Source: Caulobacteraceae bacterium (GTDB lineage Bacteria; Pseudomonadota; Alphaproteobacteria; Caulobacterales; Caulobacteraceae). Taken from it: DNA of 5,418 bases. Of the stretch, positions 1-5,418 are shown one piece after another. Under the pieces are notes generated by a model. The model searched no databases. It was not told the DNA's origin and worked only from the letters and a program-made list of their open reading frames with translations. Location: the NCBI GenBank assembly GCA_004144935.1, contig SDZP01000247.1, positions 1 through 5,418 on the forward strand, given 5' to 3'. Every line of letters begins with the position of its first letter. The stretch's first letter is position 1. The position numbers were made by a program, and so were the translations under genes.

Positions 1-15
1 GCATACCGAATAGCC

Positions 16-948
16 ATGGGTGAACAGGGGGTCCGCATCGGCCTGTCGGCCGTGGTCATCGCGCTCCGGGACGGCCGGGCCTGCGTCCTGACCACGGGCG
101 GCGATGACGGCGCCGCCGCACTGCCCTTCGGCTCCTTCGACCCGGCCCGCGACCGCACCTTCGAGCTGGCCCTGCGCGCCTTCGTGACGGCCCAGACCGG
201 CTTCCGCCTCGGCTTCGTCGAACAGCTCTACACCTTCGGCGACCTCGGTCGGGCCAGCCCCCGCGCCACGCCGGGCCCCGAGCATCATCGGGAGGTCTCG
301 GTCGGCTACCTGGCCCTCACCGCCGACGCCGCCGATCCCGCCCTCGCCGACGCGCGCTGGACCCCCGTGCTGGACGTCTTCCCCTGGGAGGACCGGCGTG
401 ACGGCGTCGCCGCCTGCCAGACGGCCCTGCTGGCCGGCCTGCGCGCCTGGGCCGCCGGCGACGCCCGCCGCACCGCCCGCCTCGACGCCCTGTTCGCCGC
501 CGCGCCCGGCCAGCGCTGGAACGAGGGACAGGTGCTGGAGCGCTACGAGCTGCTCTACGAAGCCGGTCTGGTCGCCGAGGCCGCCCGCGACCTCGACAGA
601 CCCCCGCCCGCCGTCGCGCCGGGCCTGCCCATGCTCTCGGACCACCGGCGCATTCTGGCCACCGGTCTGGGCCGCCTGCGCAGCAAGCTGAAGTACCGCC
701 CGGTCCTGTTCGACCTGATGCCGGAGACCTTCACCCTGTCCGGGCTGCAGGCCGCCGCAGAAGCCGTGGCGGGCCTGTCGCTGCACAAGCAGAACTTCCG
801 CCGGGGGGTGGAACGCACCGGTCTGGTCGAGGCCACCGGCCTCATGTCGGCGGCCACGGGCGGCCGTCCCGCCGAGCTTTTCCGCGTCGCCGCGGGGGAC
901 CTGTCCAGCGGCGAGGCGCTGGGCCTGCCGCTTCCGGCGCTACGCTGA
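16..948 (+). CDS. nadQ: NUDIX-fold transcriptional regulator of NAD metabolism (NadQ/NrtR-like)
   Basis: This 310-residue cytoplasmic protein is likely a DNA-binding regulator that senses a nucleotide metabolite and controls NAD biosynthesis genes. Seen in the sequence: residues 7-125 look like a NUDIX fold, with an opening strand IGLSAVVIAL (8-17), LPFGSF (36-41) where the NUDIX box should begin, and a TG pair at 61-62. There is no Glu between residues 51 and 68, so the catalytic REUxEE signature is missing and hydrolase activity is unlikely. Residues 223-291 form a winged-helix-like region: KYRPVLFDLMPETFTLSGLQ, then a probable recognition helix HKQNFRRGVERTGLVE and a GRPAELFR wing. Known of the family: this layout matches NrtR-type regulators and the alphaproteobacterial COG4111 proteins named NadQ, which are associated with nadABC. 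Inferred: the nadQ name and target, since no nad gene is visible. The ATG at 16 is the first in-frame start, but the frame is open to position 1 and no clear Shine-Dalgarno sequence precedes it, so the true start could lie upstream. It ends with TGA 85 bases before the tRNA. Confidence 0.85.
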   Translation: MGEQGVRIGLSAVVIALRDGRACVLTTGGDDGAAALPFGSFDPARDRTFELALRAFVTAQTGFRLGFVEQLYTFGDLGRASPRATPGPEHHREVSVGYLALTADAADPALADARWTPVLDVFPWEDRRDGVAACQTALLAGLRAWAAGDARRTARLDALFAAAPGQRWNEGQVLERYELLYEAGLVAEAARDLDRPPPAVAPGLPMLSDHRRILATGLGRLRSKLKYRPVLFDLMPETFTLSGLQAAAEAVAGLSLHKQNFRRGVERTGLVEATGLMSAATGGRPAELFRVAAGDLSSGEALGLPLPALR

Positions 949-969
949 CGATTTTCCTCAAATCCCCGC

Positions 970-997
970 TTGCGGCGCACGCCCTCCCCCATTAGAG
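970..997 (+). promoter_or_regulatory. Candidate sigma-70-type promoter of the tRNA-Ser gene
   Basis: A -35-like TTGCGG (970-975) and a -10-like ATTAGA or TTAGAG (991-997) are separated by 15 or 16 bases. The expected transcript start near 1003-1005 would leave a leader of about 30 bases before the mature tRNA at 1033. This fits a tRNA with its own promoter in the 85-base gap after the regulator gene. The -10 is imperfect and the spacing slightly short of 17, so the call rests on position plus partial consensus. The tRNA could also be reached by read-through from the upstream gene. Confidence 0.45.
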
Positions 998-1032
998 AAG
1001 CCGCTCGCTCGACCAAAGCGTTTCGGCCCCGC

Positions 1033-1122
<90 letters not shown>

Positions 1123-1204
1123 CCGGCTTTTCCATAAAGATCAGAGACTGAACCCCACCCGGGGGTGACCGCCCGAACGCCCTCTCCCGGGTTGTGAGAC
1201 GCTT

Positions 1205-1245
1205 GTGCGCCCGCCTCCCGGGCCGACAGGGTGTCCAGAGGGCGG
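1205..1245. other. Structured intergenic segment, possible secondary hairpin
   Basis: CCGCCTC (1211-1217) can pair with GAGGGCGG (1238-1245) if one G is bulged, and inside it GACA (1225-1228) pairs with TGTC (1232-1235) around GGG. A self-complementary octamer, CTCCCGGG, occurs at 1184-1191 and again at 1215-1222. No T-rich tract follows on either strand and no coding signal is seen. Apart from this and the neighbouring strong hairpin, the 1123-1341 spacer between the convergent tRNA and surface-protein gene shows no recognisable content. The structure may support termination from either side, or may simply reflect high GC. Confidence 0.3.
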
Positions 1246-1250
1246 AGGAA

Positions 1251-1290
1251 CGCAAGAGGGCCGCTCCCTGTCCGGGAGCGGCCCTCTGCG
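1251..1290 (-). terminator. Strong GC-rich hairpin, likely terminator of the autotransporter gene
   Basis: A perfect 14-bp inverted repeat, AGAGGGCCGCTCCC (1255-1268) with its complement at 1274-1287, encloses the 5-base loop TGTCC. Three more pairs (1251-1253 with 1288-1290) form if A1254 is bulged. It lies 51 bases past the TAG stop of the minus-strand gene. Read on that strand, the stem is followed by TTGCGTTCC, a weak T-containing tail rather than a long T run. On the plus strand no T tract follows. It most likely ends transcription of the surface-protein gene, and it may also block read-through from the tRNA side because the two units converge here. Confidence 0.65.
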
Positions 1291-1341
1291 CATCTGGCGA
1301 CGGAGGCGGGCCGACGGAGCGATCCGCCGGCCCCCGGGACC

Positions 1342-4300
1342 CTACCAGCCGTATTTGACCCGCAGTTCGCCACCATGGGTCGCGCCCGCGTCGCCGAAGG
1401 CTCCGCGATAACCGGCGCCGAAGGACAGGCGATCACTGACCGCCCAGTCGTTCCCCAGTTCGATCCGCAGGCTGTCGCGCGACCAGGCGTCCAGCGGGAC
1501 CAGATAGGTCGGGCTGGCGGCCCAGTCGGCGTAGCGGACACCCTGGTCGCCGATGTCCTCGAACTCGTGCGACCACTCCAGCCGCGCCGAGGGATGCAGG
1601 GTCCCGAAGCCGCGGCCCGCGATCACCCAGCGCCAGGCGGCGCCGAGGTTGGCGGAGACGCTGTCCTGTTCGACCGCATCCCAGATCAGGGAGGACAGGC
1701 CCGCCCCGGTCTCGGTGAAGCCGTCCAGCGAGATCGAACGCGCGTCGAGGCGGGCGTAGTACTCACTGACCATGGCGTCGCGCCGCACGATCCGGCCGAA
1801 GGCGGCCGAGACAAAGCGGCTGTCGCCGGAGCGGTCGCCGGAGGCATAGGCCGACGGATCACCGCCGATGCCGTCGGTCCAGCGCCGCGACGAGAAGTCG
1901 AGGTCCGACCAGCCGATGACGCCGTCGATGTAGAAGGCCTCGACCGGGCGCCAGCTGCCGTAGAGGGCGCCGGTCAGGCCATGGCCGGTCGACACCGAGC
2001 CGTTGTCGCCGATCTTCGTCTTGTCCTCGCCGTATCCGAGACCGCCACCGATGACGATCTGGTCCGAGAGCCGCACGTCCAGACCCGCGGTCACCCCTTG
2101 CGTGGTGAAGCGGTAGTCGCGTTGCCCCTGGGCATCCTGGCGGCCCCAGTCGACCGAACCGGCGGTCCAGAAGCCGAGCGATGCCCCACCCCCGGCCCCG
2201 CCATCGGCGCGAACCGTGCCGAGGGTGCTGGTCGAGGGATCGGTCGCCGCGGTGGCGGCCGGTCCAACCCGACGGTCAGCCCACAGGTCCAGACCCAGCA
2301 TGTCGCGCGAACGGTCGTCACCCAGGGCGCCCGGATCGAGCCGGTCCTGCTGACGACCGCCCAGCTGGCGGCGCAGGGCTTCACGCGGATCGTTGTCGAG
2401 GTCCGCCTCTCCGCCGAAGCCGAAGTTCAGGCTGACCCCGTTGGACGAGGCGTTGGTCCCGTCATGCAGGTCCTGCAGACGACGCTGGAAGTTGTTGATC
2501 TGCGCGTCGGCGAAGCGGCGGGCGCTGGTGACCTGGCTGGTCGCCACCCCGCGCACTTCCGGATCCAGCCCCGGATCAGGACGCGCCTCGACGGTGACGG
2601 TCACCGTGCCGCTGGTGGTTCCTGCGCCGTTGCTGAGGGTGAAGCCGACCACCGCCTCGCCGGAGAAGGTTCCGGTCGGGGTGAAGGTCAGGGTGTAGAC
2701 CCCGCCCGCGCCGGCGATGGTCGCCGTCCCCGCCGTGGTCGGCGAGATCGACGTGACCGCCGCCCCCGTGAAGGGGCCGCCCGGGGTGTCGCTGATCCGG
2801 ACGGTGACCGGACGGCCCTGCAGGGTCTGGGCCGTCAGCGCCTGGGCGCCGGGAACCAGATTGGACACAAGGTCGATCCGACCCGCCTGCGACGTGCCGA
2901 AAGGCAGGTCGATGACATAGTCGAGCGAGGTCGGACCGCCGTTGGCGGCGCCCGGGGTGAACACGATGGTCAGGCCATCGACCGTGGCCGTTCCGAAGGC
3001 GGGGGCGCGCGTGATGCGCAGCGCCTGGAACGGGCCGCCGACCAGGGTCGCGGTCGGGTTGAAGGTGATCGAACCGTTTGACGGCGTCTGGCCACTGAGG
3101 TCGGGGGCCTTGCCCGCCACCTGGAAGGTGAACGTCAGGGGCGAGGAGTCTCCGCCGGGGCCGAAGGCCACCACGGTGACCGTGTCGGTCCCCATGAAGT
3201 TGGCTGCCGGAGTGTAGACCAACTCATAGTCGCCGGGCGCTTTTTGCGGTCCGGTCGCCCCGGACGTCTGGGCCAAGGCGACGGCCTGGGTGATGACCGC
3301 CGAGCCGTGCTGGGCCGTAACGGTGATGCGGAAGCCGTCGACCTCGCCGGCCACCTGGGCGTCCAGGTTGACCGTCACCGGCTCGGAGCCGCCGCCTGTC
3401 GATGGCGGCACGACCACCGGGTCGGTCGGCGGCGTGACCACCGGCGGCGGCGGGGTCGCCACCGTCAGGCTGACCGTCGCCGGAGCGGAGGTCCCGCCAG
3501 GGCCGGTGGCCGTATAGCTGAAGCTGTCCGGACCATAGTAGTCGGCGGTCGGCACATAGGTCGCGGAGGCCCCGCTGATCGTCACCGTCCCGTGCGCGGG
3601 GGCGGAGGCCACCGACAGGGTGGTGTAGGCGCCCGCGGGTTGCAGCGCGATCACCGTGCCCGGGCTGGCGAAGGCCACAGACACTCCCGAGACGTCTGCC
3701 GCCGTGGGCGCGGCGGGCGTAGCCACCTGGAGGCTGACCGATCCCGGAGCGGACGTGCCGCCGGGGCCGGTGGCCGTGAAGGTGAAGCTGTCGGCGCCGT
3801 AGTAGTCCGCTGCCGGGACATAGGTGACCACATCGCCGGCGATGGACACCGTCCCATGAGCCGGCGCCGAGGCGATGGCGATCGTGCTGTGAACGCCGGT
3901 GATCGAAGCCGACAGGTCGATGGCCAGGCCCACGCTGTTGTGGGGGACGGCCACGCCCGACAGGTCGGTGACGGTCGGCGCCGCCGGGGTCGCTACCGTC
4001 AGGCTGACGGTCGCGACGTTGGACGTCCCGCCCGGGCCGGTCGCCGAATAGGTGAAGGCGTCGGCGCCGTAGTAGCCGCTCACCGGGATGTAGGTGACCA
4101 CGTCGCCGGCGACGGAGACCGTGCCGTGGGCGGGAGCCGCGCCAATGGCGATCGAGCTGTGCGCGCCGCCGGTCAGCGAGCCGGACAGGTCGATGGCCGT
4201 ACCCGTGCTCTCATAAGCCACGGCCACGCCCGACACATCGGCCGCGATCGGCGGGTTGGCGATGACGGTGAAGCTCTGTTGCACCGGGGCCGCCGCGTTC

Positions 4301-5418
4301 CAGTTGGCGTCCCCGGCCTGGTCGGCGTTGATCACGCACGTCCCGGGAGCGGTGAAGCTGACCGTGTCGCCCGAGATGACGCAGCCCGTGCTGGAGCCGT
4401 CCAGAGTGTAGGTCACGGTCAGGCCGGAGGTGGCGGTCGCCGTCACAACATAGTCCGGACCGGCCACCACGGCGGACGGGGCCGTCGAGGTGAAGGTGAT
4501 CGTCTGCGAGCCCTTGGCGATGGTCACCGTGGTCACCGGCGTATCGACCGTCAGCGGCTGATCGTCGGTGGCGCGGATGATGTAGCTGAAGGTCCCTGCC
4601 ACGGTCGGCGTGCCCGAGACCACGCCCGTCGTCTGGTCCAGGGTCGTCCCCGGCACGAAGGCGCCGGCGCTGAGGCGGTAGTTATAGGGCGCGACGCCGC
4701 CGGAGGCCGTATTGGCCTGGCTATAGCTGCCGCCGACGATCAGGCCGGTGGCCGGTGCATCGGTGATAACGAGGGTCGCCGGGGTGACCGCAAAGCTGCG
4801 CGAGACCGACGGCGCGGCCGCGTAGCTGGCGTCTCCGGTCTGCTCCGCACGGATGGTGCAGGTCCCGGTCTGCAGCAGGGTCAGGCTCGTGCCCGAGACG
4901 GTGCAGGTCACGGCCGTATCCGAGAAGAAGGCCACGGAAAGACCCGAACTCGCCGTCGCCGACAGGGTCAGCGGCGAGTCCGAGAGCGAGGCGTCGGCCA
5001 GCGCGCCGAAGCTGATGCTCTGGCCGCCCTGGCTGACGGTGAGGCTGACCGTCGCGAGGTTCGAGGTCCCGCCCACGCCGGTGGCCGTATAGGTGAAGCT
5101 ATCGGTCCCGGCATAGCCGGCGGCGGGCGTGTACGTGACCACGTCCCCCGCGATGGAGGTTGTGCCGTGCGATGGCCCCGAGCCGATCGCCAGGCTCGTA
5201 TGGCTGCCCGTGATCGAGCCGGACAGGTCGATCGCCGTGGCGGTATTGAAGCCGACAGTCACTCCGCTCAGGTCCGTTGCGACCGGCGCCGTTGCATAGG
5301 TGAACTGGTCGGCCGCGCTGGTGGCGCTGGTGCCGCCCGTGGTCGTGACGCGGATATCGACCGTGCCCGTCCCGGCCGGAGCTGTGGCGGTGATCTGGGT
5401 GGCGCTGTTGACCGTGAA
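1342..5418 (-). CDS. Large Ig-repeat autotransporter/adhesin-like outer-membrane protein (5' end outside window)
   Basis: The open frame runs from the right edge to TAG at 1342-1344, giving 1358 visible residues, numbered here from the edge; the start and any signal peptide are missing. In order: the C-terminal half of an IPT/TIG domain (1-43, TATAPAGTGTV then GGTSATSAADQFTY); an Ig-like repeat with YAGTDSFTYTATG (45-129); a Cys-pair domain (131-212); a He_PIG-type putative Ig domain with LDQTTGVVSGTPTVAGTFSY (213-301); a second Cys-pair domain (303-387); three close Ig-like repeats (389-654) sharing APAHGTVSIAGDVVTY and YYGADSFTYTATGPGGTS; a Pro-rich linker (656-678); three diverged Ig-like domains (678-944); a predicted helix SARRFADAQINNFQRRLQDL (964-983); then about 285 residues of alternating aromatic/hydrophobic strands (GVTAGLDV, GGGLGYGED, ALYGSWRP, RLEWSHEF) ending in VKYGW. 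This matches a type V autotransporter beta-barrel with a C-terminal aromatic residue. Inferred role: surface display of an Ig-like stalk, perhaps for adhesion; the ligand is unknown. A GTG at 5260-5262 lies inside repeated domain sequence and is not the start. Confidence 0.9.
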   Translation of the reverse strand, partial: FTVNSATQITATAPAGTGTVDIRVTTTGGTSATSAADQFTYATAPVATDLSGVTVGFNTATAIDLSGSITGSHTSLAIGSGPSHGTTSIAGDVVTYTPAAGYAGTDSFTYTATGVGGTSNLATVSLTVSQGGQSISFGALADASLSDSPLTLSATASSGLSVAFFSDTAVTCTVSGTSLTLLQTGTCTIRAEQTGDASYAAAPSVSRSFAVTPATLVITDAPATGLIVGGSYSQANTASGGVAPYNYRLSAGAFVPGTTLDQTTGVVSGTPTVAGTFSYIIRATDDQPLTVDTPVTTVTIAKGSQTITFTSTAPSAVVAGPDYVVTATATSGLTVTYTLDGSSTGCVISGDTVSFTAPGTCVINADQAGDANWNAAAPVQQSFTVIANPPIAADVSGVAVAYESTGTAIDLSGSLTGGAHSSIAIGAAPAHGTVSVAGDVVTYIPVSGYYGADAFTYSATGPGGTSNVATVSLTVATPAAPTVTDLSGVAVPHNSVGLAIDLSASITGVHSTIAIASAPAHGTVSIAGDVVTYVPAADYYGADSFTFTATGPGGTSAPGSVSLQVATPAAPTAADVSGVSVAFASPGTVIALQPAGAYTTLSVASAPAHGTVTISGASATYVPTADYYGPDSFSYTATGPGGTSAPATVSLTVATPPPPVVTPPTDPVVVPPSTGGGSEPVTVNLDAQVAGEVDGFRITVTAQHGSAVITQAVALAQTSGATGPQKAPGDYELVYTPAANFMGTDTVTVVAFGPGGDSSPLTFTFQVAGKAPDLSGQTPSNGSITFNPTATLVGGPFQALRITRAPAFGTATVDGLTIVFTPGAANGGPTSLDYVIDLPFGTSQAGRIDLVSNLVPGAQALTAQTLQGRPVTVRISDTPGGPFTGAAVTSISPTTAGTATIAGAGGVYTLTFTPTGTFSGEAVVGFTLSNGAGTTSGTVTVTVEARPDPGLDPEVRGVATSQVTSARRFADAQINNFQRRLQDLHDGTNASSNGVSLNFGFGGEADLDNDPREALRRQLGGRQQDRLDPGALGDDRSRDMLGLDLWADRRVGPAATAATDPSTSTLGTVRADGGAGGGASLGFWTAGSVDWGRQDAQGQRDYRFTTQGVTAGLDVRLSDQIVIGGGLGYGEDKTKIGDNGSVSTGHGLTGALYGSWRPVEAFYIDGVIGWSDLDFSSRRWTDGIGGDPSAYASGDRSGDSRFVSAAFGRIVRRDAMVSEYYARLDARSISLDGFTETGAGLSSLIWDAVEQDSVSANLGAAWRWVIAGRGFGTLHPSARLEWSHEFEDIGDQGVRYADWAASPTYLVPLDAWSRDSLRIELGNDWAVSDRLSFGAGYRGAFGDAGATHGGELRVKYGW
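3457..4254 (-). repeat. Three tandem ~270-bp repeats encoding Ig-like domains
   Basis: Three consecutive units (4254-3991, 3984-3721 and 3714-3457) each encode an approximately 90-residue Ig-like/cadherin-like beta-sandwich. The DLSG/DVSG anchor recurs every 91 then 90 residues; the extra residue comes from GGAHSS in the first unit where the second has GVHST. Shared blocks are GVAVA near the start, APAHGTV in the middle, then a YYGADSF-type strand, TGPGGTS and a closing VSLTVATP linker. The first two units are also close at DNA level; the third has diverged in its first half (ALQPAGAYTTLSVAS). Such arrays typically act as spacers that lift an adhesive tip from the cell surface and can change copy number by recombination. 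Confidence 0.85.
4258..4512 (-). repeat. Cys-pair beta-sandwich domain, copy 2
   Basis: Encodes an approximately 85-residue domain starting GSQTITF, with TATATSGLTVTY, CVISGDTVSFTAPGTC, INADQAGDANWNAAAPVQQ and SFTV. It matches the domain at 4783-5028 in order and in the exact C-x14-C spacing (residues 346 and 361 counted from the right edge), but has diverged at DNA level. A He_PIG-type domain (4516-4782) sits between the two copies. Confidence 0.7.
4783..5028 (-). repeat. Cys-pair beta-sandwich domain, copy 1
   Basis: Encodes an approximately 82-residue domain starting QSISFGAL and containing TATASSGLSV, CTVSGTSLTLLQTGTC, IRAEQTGDASYAAAPSV and SFAV. It is related at protein level to the unit at 4258-4512 through matching order: Q-S/T-I-S/T-F start, SGL-x-V strand, C-x14-C pair, A-x-Q-x-GDA and AAP. 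The type is widespread in bacterial surface proteins with Ig-like arrays. It contains two of only four cysteines in the visible protein (residues 172 and 187 counted from the right edge). Confidence 0.7.
5032..5286 (-). repeat. Separate upstream copy of the same Ig-like repeat
   Basis: This unit encodes a domain with the same landmarks as the tandem array (ATDLSGV, AIDLSGSITG, SIAGDVVTYTPAAGY, TDSFTYTATG, SLTV) but is separated from it by about 780 bases encoding three domains of other types. It has SGPSHGTTSIAG where the array has APAHGTVSIAG. Its isolation suggests domain shuffling, or insertion of the intervening block into a formerly continuous array. Confidence 0.75.

Noticed and set aside
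398..691. 97-residue plus-strand ORF inside the regulator gene
   Set aside because: It is a frame-shifted shadow made mostly of Pro, Ala, Ser and Arg from GC-rich codons; the regulator frame has clear domain signals across it.
1231..3081. 616-residue plus-strand ORF opposite the surface-protein gene
   Set aside because: It runs through the terminator hairpin and then antisense to the barrel and Ig domains. Its translation is rich in Arg, Gly, Ala and Asp with no domain, as expected for a shadow frame in GC-rich DNA.
3457..4254. CRISPR-like or other short-spacer repeat array
   Set aside because: The repeats are about 270 bases, in frame, and encode folded Ig-like domains; there are no short identical repeats with unique spacers.
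5260..5262. GTG as translation start of the surface-protein gene
   Set aside because: The same frame continues upstream without a stop to the window edge and encodes the end of an IPT/TIG domain and the first strand of the Ig-like repeat, so this GTG is an internal Val.

Overview
The window is GC-rich DNA that reads like an alphaproteobacterium, most plausibly of the Caulobacterales (Caulobacter/Brevundimonas type). Three things suggest this: the GC-biased third codon positions, a NadQ/COG4111-like NUDIX regulator, and an Ig-repeat autotransporter of a kind common in that group. The assignment is by recognition only; no search was run.

Layout. (1) Positions 16-948, plus strand: a complete or nearly complete 310-residue regulator with an N-terminal NUDIX-fold domain that has lost its catalytic glutamates and a C-terminal winged-helix-like domain. 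It is probably a transcriptional regulator of NAD biosynthesis. (2) Positions 949-1032: a short spacer with a candidate sigma-70-type promoter. (3) Positions 1033-1122, plus strand: tRNA-Ser with anticodon CGA, a long variable arm and an encoded CCA. (4) Positions 1123-1341: a non-coding convergent spacer holding a strong 14-bp GC-rich hairpin (1251-1290), the likely terminator of the gene that arrives from the right. (5) Positions 1342-5418, minus strand: the C-terminal 1358 residues of a very large surface protein whose start lies beyond the right edge. From N to C it has the end of an IPT/TIG domain, a mosaic of Ig-like beta-sandwich domains of three kinds, a proline-rich linker, three diverged Ig-like domains, a pre-barrel helix, and an autotransporter-type beta-barrel ending in Trp.

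The three genes have no evident joint function: a cytoplasmic metabolic regulator, a housekeeping tRNA and an envelope adhesin-like protein that converges on them. I do not see a defence system, CRISPR array, mobile element or new multigene system here. The points most worth a second look are the degenerate NUDIX box, the domain order of the autotransporter passenger, and its only four cysteines, which form two pairs with identical spacing.
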